A stretch of DNA of 20,248 nt, from assembly GCA_964246015.1 (NCBI GenBank), contig CAXTPG010000085.1, positions 1-20,248 of the forward strand. The letters are read 5' to 3'. The notes below the pieces were generated by a model. It made no database searches, was not told the origin of the DNA, and was given only the letters and a program-made list of their open reading frames with translations. Positions 1 through 6,688 of the stretch are shown here, in pieces. Positions within the stretch are counted from its first letter, which is position 1. The number at the start of each line of letters is the position of its first letter. A program made the position numbers and the translations under genes. The stretch comes from JBBROS01 sp964246015. GTDB taxonomy: Bacteria; Pseudomonadota; Alphaproteobacteria; Acetobacterales; Acetobacteraceae.

Positions 1-1850
1 GGAAGCGGCCGTACGAGGCGGCGATCGAGGCGGCGGACGAGATCGGGCTGGCGGTCATGGCGATCACGTGCACGATCGTCGCGGTGTTTGCGCCGGTCAG
101 TTTCATGGGCGGGATCGCCGGGCAGTATTTCAAGCAGTTCGGGCTGACGGTGGCGGCGGCGGTGATCGCTTCGTTGCTGGTGGCGCGGCTGATCACGCCG
201 TTGATGGCGGCGTACCTGATGGTGTCGACGGGGCATCGGCCTACGCCGGACGGCTGGATCATGCGGGCGTATACGCGGTTCCTGGGGGTCACGCTGCGGT
301 GGCGGGGGGTGACGCTGCTGGCGGGGGTGGCGGCGTTCGCCGTCTCGATCTGGTCGACGACGCTGCTGCCGACGGGGTTCATCCCGCCGGGGGATGAGAG
401 CCGGGTGACGTTGTCGCTGGAGTTGCCGCCGGGTTCGACGCTTGCGGACACACGGGCGGTGACGGACCGGATCGCGGCGGATTTCCGGGAGATCCCGGAG
501 GTGACGACGGTGTTCGTCGTGGGGGGGGCGACGCCGACGGGGACGGGTGCGGAGATCCGCCGGGCCTCGATGATCGTGAACCTGGTGCTGAAGGGGCAGC
601 GGAGCCGGTCGCAGAAGCAGATCGAGGGGGAGCTGAGCGTCCGGTTGGCGGCCATCCCGGATGTGCGCGGGTGGTTCGTGAACGACCGGGGGGAGCGGGA
701 GCTGACGATCACGGTGCTGGGGGACGAGCCGGAGGCGCTGAGCCGGGGCGTGGCGGCGCTGGAGAGCGGGATGCGGCGGCTGCCGGGGTTTGCGAACGTG
801 GCGCCATCGGCCGGGGCGGACCGGCCGGAGATCCGGGTGACGCCGCGGGCGGACGAGGCGGCGCGGTTCGGCGTGAGCACGGAGGCGATCAGCGATGCGG
901 TGCGGATCGCGACGATCGGAGACATCAACGCGAACCTGGCGAAGTTCCGGGATGGGGACCGGCTGATCCCGATCCGGGTGCAGTCGCGGCTGGCGCTGCG
1001 GGGGGATCTGGACGCCATCGCGGCGCTGCCGGTGACGGGGGCTTCGGGGCTGTCGGTGCCGTTGCTGGCGGTGGCGGAGCTGGGGCTGGGCCAGGGGCCG
1101 GCGAGCGTGCAGCGGTATGACCGGGTGCGGCGGGTGGTGCTGGGGGCGGACCTGGCGCGGGGGCTGGCGCTGGGGGCGGCGATCCAGCAGGTGCAGGGGT
1201 TGCCGGAGGCGAAGGCGTTGCCGGCGGGGGTGCGGATCAAGAACGGCGGCGATTCCGAGATCATGGCGGAGGTATTCGCGGGGTTCGGGATGGCGATGGG
1301 GGCGGGGCTGGTGATGGTGCTGGGAGTGCTGGTGCTGCTGTTCGGCAGCGTGTTCCAGCCGATCACGATCCTGCTGAGCCTGCCGCTGTGCCTGGGCGGG
1401 GTGATCCTGGCGTTGATCCTGACGGGGCAGCCGATCTCGATGCCCGTGGTGATCGGGATCTTGATGCTGATGGGGGTCGTGACGAAGAACGCGATCATGC
1501 TGGTGGATTACGCGATCGAGCGGCGGGCGGATGGGATGAGCCGGGCGGAGGCGATTCTGGATGCCGGGCGGAAGCGGGCGCGGCCGATCGTGATGACGAC
1601 GATCGCGATGGTGGCGGGGATGATCCCGAGCGCGTTGGGGGTGGGGGATGGGGGGGAGTTCCGGGCGCCGATGGCGATCGGGGTGATCGGGGGGTTGATC
1701 GTGTCGACGGCGTTGTCGCTGGTGTTCGTGCCGAGCTTCTACACGGTGATGGACGATATCTCGGCGTGGACGGCGCGGTTGTTCGGGCGGTTGTTGACGC
1801 CCCGGGGGGTGGGGGCGCCTTCGCGGGGGTATCGTCAGCCGGCGGAGTAG
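1..1850 (+). CDS. RND family efflux transporter permease, C-terminal part (5' end outside window)
   Basis: Inner-membrane proton-driven pump subunit of the hydrophobe/amphiphile efflux (AcrB-like) family, which normally works with a periplasmic adaptor and an outer-membrane channel. The frame is already open at base 3 and reads through the ATG at 57 without a break, so that ATG is internal and the gene starts left of the window. About 615 residues are visible of a family that is usually 1000-1050. They begin in the middle of the first membrane half with a segment ending in SFMGGIAGQYFKQFG, followed by membrane helices, the large second periplasmic loop opening with FIPPGDESR, and a second set of helices. 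The conserved TM10 segment TKNAIMLVDYAIE carries the proton-relay lysine known from AcrB. The protein ends in a short hydrophilic tail. Substrate cannot be told; the adaptor and outer-membrane genes are not in view. A run of eight G lies in frame at 521-528. Confidence 0.95.
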   Translation, partial: KRPYEAAIEAADEIGLAVMAITCTIVAVFAPVSFMGGIAGQYFKQFGLTVAAAVIASLLVARLITPLMAAYLMVSTGHRPTPDGWIMRAYTRFLGVTLRWRGVTLLAGVAAFAVSIWSTTLLPTGFIPPGDESRVTLSLELPPGSTLADTRAVTDRIAADFREIPEVTTVFVVGGATPTGTGAEIRRASMIVNLVLKGQRSRSQKQIEGELSVRLAAIPDVRGWFVNDRGERELTITVLGDEPEALSRGVAALESGMRRLPGFANVAPSAGADRPEIRVTPRADEAARFGVSTEAISDAVRIATIGDINANLAKFRDGDRLIPIRVQSRLALRGDLDAIAALPVTGASGLSVPLLAVAELGLGQGPASVQRYDRVRRVVLGADLARGLALGAAIQQVQGLPEAKALPAGVRIKNGGDSEIMAEVFAGFGMAMGAGLVMVLGVLVLLFGSVFQPITILLSLPLCLGGVILALILTGQPISMPVVIGILMLMGVVTKNAIMLVDYAIERRADGMSRAEAILDAGRKRARPIVMTTIAMVAGMIPSALGVGDGGEFRAPMAIGVIGGLIVSTALSLVFVPSFYTVMDDISAWTARLFGRLLTPRGVGAPSRGYRQPAE

Positions 1851-1925
1851 CGGCGGGTTCTTGGAGGCTTCTCCTTGACAGCGCTGGGGGAGTTCGATGA
1901 GTTGGCTCTCAAGAACGTGATAAAT

Positions 1926-1931
1926 GGGGGA
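1926..1931 (+). promoter_or_regulatory. Ribosome binding site deciding the start of the ABC binding protein
   Basis: GGGGGA ends 6 nt before the ATG at 1938. It favours that start over the in-frame TTG at 1875, because translation from 1938 begins directly with a signal peptide. The surrounding 1906-1938 stretch is noticeably less GC-rich than the flanking genes, as is usual for a leader region. Confidence 0.55.
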
Positions 1932-1937
1932 AATCGA

Positions 1938-3071
1938 ATGCAGCGGCGCGTCATTCTTGCCGGACTGGTGTTGGCGCCGTTTGCCGGGGCGGCGCAGGCT
2001 CAGCCGATCCCGTTGGCGCATGTGGGGGAGCTTTCGGGGGGCGGGGCGACCGTCGGGACGAACTTCAAGAACGGCATCGACCTGGCCATTGCGGAGATCA
2101 ACGCGAAGGGCGGGGTGCTGGGGCGGGCGTTGGCGGTGACGCATGCGGATTCGCAGTCGACGCCGGGGGTGGCTCGGGCGCAGGTGCAGCGGGCGCTGGA
2201 TGCGAACCCTTACGTGCTTCTGGGACCGGGGTATTCGGGGTCGGTGAAGGTGACGGCGAGCCTTGCGGCGCAGGCGGGGGTTGCGCAGCTGATGGGGGGC
2301 GAGGCCGCGGATTTGACGCAGGCGGGGCATGCGACGCTGTTCCGGACGAGCTTCGGGCAGCAATCGTCGATGCCGAAGGTGGCGCGGTATATCGCCGAGG
2401 AGGTGAAGGCGAAGAGCGTCGCGATCGTTTGGGTGAACAACGATTTCGGCAAGGGCGGGCGGGACACGATCCTGAAGGAGTTCGCCAAGCGGGGGGTGAA
2501 GGTGGTGGCCGACCTTTCGACGGAGGCCGGGCAGGCGGATTTCGCGGCGGATGTGCTGAAGGTGAAGTCGAGCGGGGCGGATGCGGTGTTCGCCTACGTG
2601 AACGAGGAGGAGAGTGCGCGGCTGCTCAAGGAGCTGCAGAAGCAGGGCGTGAAGCTGCCGCTGATCGGCGAGACGACGCTTACGGGGCAGAAGGTGATCG
2701 ACCTGGCCGGGGATGCGGCGAACGGGGCGCGGGGGCATGTCGGGCTTACGACGGATGCGCCGATCCCGGCGATCGCGGAGTTCCGGACGCGGTTCCAGGC
2801 GAAGTACAACTACGTGCCGGATCATAACGGCATCAAGGGGTATCTGGCGGTGTACGTCATCAAGGCGGTGACGGAGAAGATGGGCCGGGTGGATGGCAAG
2901 GCGTTTGCGGCGACGCTGCACGGGATGACGATCACGCCGCAGCAGGAGCCGGGGATATTGATGGAGGTGACGTACGACGGGAACGGCGACATCGATCGGC
3001 AGAGCTTCCTTGTGGAGGTCGAGGGGGGGCGGCAGGTGGTGAAGCAGGTGCTGCCCAAGCTGGGGAACTGA
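1938..3071 (+). CDS. ABC transporter substrate-binding protein, branched-chain amino acid (LivK/HAAT) type
   Basis: Periplasmic ligand-binding protein that delivers a small solute to the LivHMGF-type importer encoded right after it. The chosen ATG gives 377 residues, normal for the family. It starts with a signal peptide MQRRVILAGLVLAPFAGAA followed by a plausible cleavage site after AQA; the paired arginines near the start make Tat export conceivable but Sec is as likely. The mature protein begins IPLAHVGELSG, the typical first strand of type I periplasmic binding proteins. It continues with the family pattern GTNFKNGIDLAIAEINAKGG and a C-terminal part with DHNGIKGYLAVYVI. The stop is 1 nt before livH. 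The ligand may be an amino acid, amide, urea or aromatic acid; sequence alone does not decide. An extended start at TTG 1875 would spoil the signal peptide. Confidence 0.92.
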   Translation: MQRRVILAGLVLAPFAGAAQAQPIPLAHVGELSGGGATVGTNFKNGIDLAIAEINAKGGVLGRALAVTHADSQSTPGVARAQVQRALDANPYVLLGPGYSGSVKVTASLAAQAGVAQLMGGEAADLTQAGHATLFRTSFGQQSSMPKVARYIAEEVKAKSVAIVWVNNDFGKGGRDTILKEFAKRGVKVVADLSTEAGQADFAADVLKVKSSGADAVFAYVNEEESARLLKELQKQGVKLPLIGETTLTGQKVIDLAGDAANGARGHVGLTTDAPIPAIAEFRTRFQAKYNYVPDHNGIKGYLAVYVIKAVTEKMGRVDGKAFAATLHGMTITPQQEPGILMEVTYDGNGDIDRQSFLVEVEGGRQVVKQVLPKLGN

Positions 3072-3072
3072 C

Positions 3073-3948
3073 ATGGGCGACCTGGTCGCGCTGCTGGTCG
3101 CGGGCGCGGCCACGGGGGCGATCTACGCGTTGGCCGCGTTGGGGTTCACGCTGCTGTGGCAGGCGTCGCAGACCGTGAACTTCGCGCAGGGCGAGTTCGT
3201 GATGCTGCCGGCGTTCTTCATGCTGGCGGGGGCGCAGGCGGGGATGCCGTTCTGGGCGGCGGTGCTGGTTGGGGTCGCGGCGACGCTGCTGGTGCTGGGG
3301 GCCGGGTTCAAGCTGCTGCTGGTGGACCCGATGCTGCGGCATGGGGCGCTGCCGCTGGCGATCGCGACGATGGCGCTGTCGCTGTTCCTGAAGGAGGGGG
3401 TGAAGGAGGCTTATTCCGCCGAGGCGCAGCCGTTCCCGTCCATCGTGCCGCAGGGGGATGTGATGGTGCTGGGGGCGCCGGTGTCGTTGCAGAGCCTGGG
3501 CGTGCTGGCGCTGGCGGTCGCGGCCGTGGTGCTGCTGCGGCTGCTGCTGGAGCGGACGAGCACGGGGCGGCAGATGCAGGCGGCGGCGCAGAACCCGACG
3601 GTCGCGCGCATCCTGGGGATCCCGGTGGAGCGGATGATCCTCTACACGTTCATGATCAACGCGTTGCTGGTGGCGCTGGCGTCGTTGCTGATCACGCCGG
3701 TGTATCTGGCGAAGTTCAGCAGCGGGGAGACGCTGGGGTTGGCCGCGTTCATCGCGGCGATCGTTGGCGGGTTCAACGCGGTGCGGGGGGCCATTGCCGG
3801 CGGGTTCGTGCTGGGGGTGCTGGACAATCTGGGGGCGGCGTACGTGTCGACGCAGTATCGGGGGGCCGTGCCGCTGCTGCTGCTGATCGGGGTGATCCTG
3901 TTCCGGCCGCAGGGGTTGATGGGGCGGGCCGAGGAGCGGACGGTATGA
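3073..3948 (+). CDS. livH: Branched-chain amino acid-type ABC transporter permease LivH
   Basis: One of the two membrane subunits that form the translocation path of the importer in the inner membrane. The protein has 291 residues, the usual length for LivH. It is hydrophobic throughout and carries the family segment TVNFAQGEFVMLPAFFML in the N-terminal quarter. A cytoplasmic loop around RQMQAAAQNPTVARILGIPV matches the part of LivH-type permeases that contacts the ATPases. It ends RPQGLMGRAEERTV. The ATG lies one base after the stop of the binding protein, and the stop overlaps the livM start by 4 nt (ATGA), so expression is probably translationally coupled. I see nothing unusual in it. Confidence 0.93.
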   Translation: MGDLVALLVAGAATGAIYALAALGFTLLWQASQTVNFAQGEFVMLPAFFMLAGAQAGMPFWAAVLVGVAATLLVLGAGFKLLLVDPMLRHGALPLAIATMALSLFLKEGVKEAYSAEAQPFPSIVPQGDVMVLGAPVSLQSLGVLALAVAAVVLLRLLLERTSTGRQMQAAAQNPTVARILGIPVERMILYTFMINALLVALASLLITPVYLAKFSSGETLGLAAFIAAIVGGFNAVRGAIAGGFVLGVLDNLGAAYVSTQYRGAVPLLLLIGVILFRPQGLMGRAEERTV

Positions 3949-4916
3949 TCCGGGCGGTGCTGGTGGTCGCGGCGGTGGTGGCGGTGGCGCTGCTGCCGCT
4001 GGGGCTGAACCGGTATGGCAACTACATCCTGTCGATGTGGGCGGTGATGACCATCGCGGCGATGGGGCTGAACCTTACCCTGGGGTATGCGGGGCAGGTT
4101 TCGCTGGCGCAGGGGGCGTTCGTGGGGATCGGCGCGTATACGGGGGCGCTGCTGACGCTTGCGGGGTGGCCGATGGTGGTGGCGGCGGGGGTGGCGGTGC
4201 TGCTGTGCTTTGCGGTGGGGTGGCTGCTGGGCTACCCGGCGCTGCGGGTGCAGGGGCATTACCTGGCGTTCGTGACGCTCGCGTTCTCGACCTTGGCGTA
4301 TCTGGTGTTCCGGAACGAGTCGTGGCTGACGAACGGGATCTATGGGCTGGTCGACGTGCCGCGGCCGACGCTGCTGGGGGTGGCGTTGCGGCGGCCGCCG
4401 GCGTTCGCGTGGGTGTGCCTTGCATCGCTGGGCGTGGTGTCGGCGTTGATGTGGGGGCTGGTGCGGTCGCCGTGGGGGCGGGCGTTCGTCGCGTTGCGGG
4501 AGAACCCGGTGCGGGCGATGTCGCTGGGGGTGGATACCACGCGGTATACGCTGATGGCGTTCGCGATCGGGTCGGCGATGGGGGGGGCGGCGGGGGTGCT
4601 GTATGCGCCGCTGGTGGAGTTCGTGGATCCGACGCCGTTCACGCTGGGGTTGTCGTTGAACCTGCTGCTGATGGTGATCGTGGGCGGGTCCGGGTTCTTT
4701 CTGGGGCCGTTCCTGGGGGCTTTGATCGCGGTGCTGCTGCCGGAGTGGCTGCGGTTCACGGGCGGGCTGTATCTGATCCTGTATGCGTTGATGGTGATGG
4801 TGCTGCTGGCGGTGTCGCCGACGGGGCTGCTGGGGATCCTCGACCGGTTCGTGGCGGCGCGGGGGCAGCGGCGGGCTTCGGCGGCGCGGGCGGCGGCGGT
4901 GGCGGGGCTGGAATGA
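3945..4916 (+). CDS. livM: Branched-chain amino acid-type ABC transporter permease LivM
   Basis: Second membrane subunit, pairing with LivH. The protein has 323 residues with a run of hydrophobic helices and the signature NLTLGYAGQVSLAQGAFVGI near residues 40-60. The loop SPWGRAFVALRENPVRAMSLG is the ATPase-contacting region also seen in other LivM proteins. The C-terminal tail after residue 300 is short, basic and alanine-rich. The start ATG sits inside the livH stop (ATGA overlap) and the stop TGA overlaps the livG ATG in the same way. A much longer open frame reaching upstream to 3156 exists only because the DNA is GC-rich and overlaps livH; it is not coding. Confidence 0.93.
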   Translation: MIRAVLVVAAVVAVALLPLGLNRYGNYILSMWAVMTIAAMGLNLTLGYAGQVSLAQGAFVGIGAYTGALLTLAGWPMVVAAGVAVLLCFAVGWLLGYPALRVQGHYLAFVTLAFSTLAYLVFRNESWLTNGIYGLVDVPRPTLLGVALRRPPAFAWVCLASLGVVSALMWGLVRSPWGRAFVALRENPVRAMSLGVDTTRYTLMAFAIGSAMGGAAGVLYAPLVEFVDPTPFTLGLSLNLLLMVIVGGSGFFLGPFLGALIAVLLPEWLRFTGGLYLILYALMVMVLLAVSPTGLLGILDRFVAARGQRRASAARAAAVAGLE

Positions 4917-5656
4917 GTTGCGTGCTCGAGGTTCGGGACGTGACCAAGCGGTTCGGGGGGATCACGGCGGTCGATGGCGTGTCGTTCGACGTGCGGGAGG
5001 GCGAGATCCTGGGGGTGATCGGGCCCAACGGGAGCGGGAAGAGCACGCTGTTCAACTGCATCCTGGGGCAGTTGCGGCCGACGGCGGGGGAGGTCCGGCT
5101 GGACGGGCGGGCGGTGACGGGGATGCGGCCGTGCGACCTGAGCCGGATGGGGGTGAGCCGGACGTTCCAGTTGCTGCAGGTGTTTCCGCAGTTGACGGTG
5201 CGGGACAACCTGGTGCTGGCGGGGCAGGAGCACCGGGGCGGGATGCTGGGGCGGTTGCTGGGGCCCCGCGATGCCGGGCAAGGGGCGGCGGCGGATGCGA
5301 TGGTGGCGGCGTTCCGGCTGGATCATCTGGCGCAGCAGCGGGCGGGGGGGCTGTCGTATGGGCAGCAGAAGCTGCTGGATGCCGCGATGGCGTTCATGGC
5401 CGGGCCGCGGCTGGTGCTGCTGGACGAGCCTGCGGGGGGGGTGAACCCGACGATGCTGGTGAACCTGGAAGAGCGGTTGCGGGCGATGAACCGGGAGCAT
5501 GGCAGCACGATCGTCGTGATCGAGCACAACATGGAGTTCGTGATGTCGTTGTGCACGCGGGTGGTGGTGCTGGCGGAGGGGCGGGTGCTTGCGCAGGGGA
5601 CGCCGGCGGAGGTGCGGGCGGACCCGGCCGTCATCGATGCGTATCTTGGTCACTGA
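4913..5656 (+). CDS. livG: Branched-chain amino acid-type ABC transporter ATP-binding protein LivG
   Basis: Cytoplasmic ATPase subunit that powers uptake with LivF. Of 247 residues, the Walker A motif GPNGSGKST is at 37-45, the Q-loop region is near 86 (RTFQLLQVFPQLT, typical of LivG), the signature LSYGQ is at 147-151, Walker B LVLLDEP is at 167-173 followed by the LivG-type AGGVNP, and the H-loop histidine is 205 in VVIEHNM. All catalytic motifs are intact. The start overlaps the livM stop by 4 nt and the 3' end overlaps livF by 20 nt. A longer upstream reading of this frame lies antiparallel to livM codon pattern and is rejected. Confidence 0.95.
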   Translation: MSCVLEVRDVTKRFGGITAVDGVSFDVREGEILGVIGPNGSGKSTLFNCILGQLRPTAGEVRLDGRAVTGMRPCDLSRMGVSRTFQLLQVFPQLTVRDNLVLAGQEHRGGMLGRLLGPRDAGQGAAADAMVAAFRLDHLAQQRAGGLSYGQQKLLDAAMAFMAGPRLVLLDEPAGGVNPTMLVNLEERLRAMNREHGSTIVVIEHNMEFVMSLCTRVVVLAEGRVLAQGTPAEVRADPAVIDAYLGH

Positions 5657-6377
5657 CCCGATCCTGACGCTGGAGGGCGTCGTTGCCGGGTATGGGCGGA
5701 TGACGATCCTGAACGGGTGCACGCTTTCGGTGCCGCGGGGGGCGATCACGACGGTGATCGGGCCGAACGGGGCGGGCAAGTCGACGGTGTTCAAGACGGT
5801 GTTCGGGCTGTTGCGGGCGCGGGCGGGGCGGATTGCGATGGATGGGCGGGAGATCACGAACCTGCCGTGCCGGGCGCTGATCGATGCCGGCGTCTGCTAT
5901 GTGCCGCAGGGGCGCAACATCTTTCCGGAGCTTTCGGTGCGGCACAACATCGAGCTCGGGGGTGTTGCGGCGGGGCGTGGGATCACGGATCTGGCGGGGC
6001 GGATCGAGGCGGGTCTGGACCGGTTTCCGGCGTTGCGGCGGAAGGCCGGTCAGCAGGCGGGGACGTTGTCGGGCGGGGAGCAGAAGCAGCTCGAGATCGT
6101 GCGGGGGTTGTTGCTGAATCCACGGTTGCTGCTGATCGACGAGCCGAGCATCGGGTTGTCGCCGCTGATGGTGGCGGAGGTGTTCGGGATGCTGCGGAGC
6201 CTGCGGGACCGGGGGGTTTCGGTGCTGCTGATCGAGCAGAATGCGCGGGCGGCGCTGGCGCTTTCGGACTGGGCGATCGTGCTGGAGCTGGGGCAGACGC
6301 GGCTTTCGGACAGGGCGGCGACGATTGCGGGGGATCCGCGGGTGGCGGCGTTGTTCCTGGGGGGGGCTTCGTCCTAG
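5637..6377 (+). CDS. livF: Branched-chain amino acid-type ABC transporter ATP-binding protein LivF
   Basis: Second ATPase subunit and last gene of the importer operon. From the ATG at 5637 it has 246 residues. The Walker A GPNGAGKST is at 42-50, the Q-loop segment YVPQGRNIFPELSVRHNIELG starts near 88 and is a hallmark of LivF, the signature LSGGEQ is at 144-149, and Walker B LLLIDEP is at 164-170. The switch position reads LLIEQNAR with glutamine instead of histidine, which is normal for LivF proteins. The start lies within livG (20 nt overlap); an in-frame ATG at 5589 would lengthen the protein by an arginine-rich stretch foreign to the family. Two terminator-like hairpins follow at 6514-6668. 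Confidence 0.94.
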   Translation: MRILVTDPILTLEGVVAGYGRMTILNGCTLSVPRGAITTVIGPNGAGKSTVFKTVFGLLRARAGRIAMDGREITNLPCRALIDAGVCYVPQGRNIFPELSVRHNIELGGVAAGRGITDLAGRIEAGLDRFPALRRKAGQQAGTLSGGEQKQLEIVRGLLLNPRLLLIDEPSIGLSPLMVAEVFGMLRSLRDRGVSVLLIEQNARAALALSDWAIVLELGQTRLSDRAATIAGDPRVAALFLGGASS

Positions 6378-6402
6378 GGGGTTCGGCCGACAGCCGCGCG
6401 GT

Positions 6403-6428
6403 GGTGGAATGCCAAAGAGCATTCCACC
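6403..6428. repeat. Palindromic element of the GGTGGAATG family
   Basis: A perfect 10-bp inverted repeat, GGTGGAATGC at 6403-6412 and GCATTCCACC at 6419-6428, with a 6-nt loop, followed by CTACG. Two related copies with a shorter stem and the same CTACG flank are at 14465 and 14516, so this is a dispersed family in this genome. It sits just after livF in a convergent junction. Confidence 0.8.
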
Positions 6429-6513
6429 CTACGACCGTTGACCCGTGTGGGCGGCACGCACCGCTGCGTTGTCACGGCGCTGGCCGTTTGCGTGTGGCAG
6501 GCCCTCACCCCGG

Positions 6514-6542
6514 CCCTCTCCCGATGGGAGAGGGAGGTTTTT
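6514..6542 (+). terminator. Rho-independent-type terminator in repeat copy 1
   Basis: Perfect 9-bp stem CCCTCTCCC (6514-6522) and GGGAGAGGG (6526-6534), 3-nt loop, then AGG and five T at 6538-6542. On the + strand this has the form of an intrinsic terminator and would end transcription of the liv operon 137 nt after its stop codon. The short loop and the three-base gap before the T run make it non-ideal. Confidence 0.5.
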
Positions 6543-6639
6543 AGTGCGGATTTGGTGCGGCCGTTGACCCGTGCGGGCGGCACGCACCGCTGGGTTGTCA
6601 CGGCGCTGGCCGTTTGCGTGTGGCAGGCCCTCACCCCGG

Positions 6640-6668
6640 CCCTCTCCCGATGGGAGAGGGAGGTTTTT
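6640..6668 (+). terminator. Rho-independent-type terminator in repeat copy 2
   Basis: Same stem, loop and T run as the first copy, shifted by 126 bp (stem 6640-6648 and 6652-6660, T run 6664-6668). It lies only 21 nt beyond the end of the converging chemoreceptor gene. On the minus strand no T run follows, so termination is predicted only for rightward transcription. Confidence 0.45.
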
Positions 6669-6688
6669 AGTGCGGATTTGGCGTGCTG

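Larger units (their letters stand above)
6435..6681. repeat. 126-bp direct tandem repeat, two near-identical copies
   Basis: Copy 1 spans 6435-6560 and copy 2 6561-6681. Over the aligned 121 bases I see only two substitutions, in CCGTGTGG versus CCGTGCGG and in CGCTGCGTT versus CGCTGGGTT. Each copy contains a 42-bp core with the hairpin CCCTCTCCC-GAT-GGGAGAGGG; the identical 42-bp core recurs at 12347-12388. Open frames that cross these repeats on either strand only translate the repeat and are not genes. The unit fills most of the junction between livF (+) and the chemoreceptor gene (-). Confidence 0.9.

Noticed and set aside
1875..1880. Perfect TTGACA hexamer upstream of the binding-protein gene, possible -35 box, and an in-frame TTG start there
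   Set aside because: No sequence resembling TATAAT lies 16-18 bp downstream (TGAGTT and neighbours), and starting translation at this TTG would put 21 residues in front of a complete signal peptide.
3156..3944. Long open reading extending livM upstream through livH
   Set aside because: It is a different frame of livH with low-complexity Gly/Ala/Arg composition; the true livM start is the ATGA overlap at 3945.
4340..5857. Long minus-strand open frames antisense to the liv operon
   Set aside because: Composition is Pro/Arg/His-rich with no domain pattern, typical of antisense frames in very GC-rich DNA.
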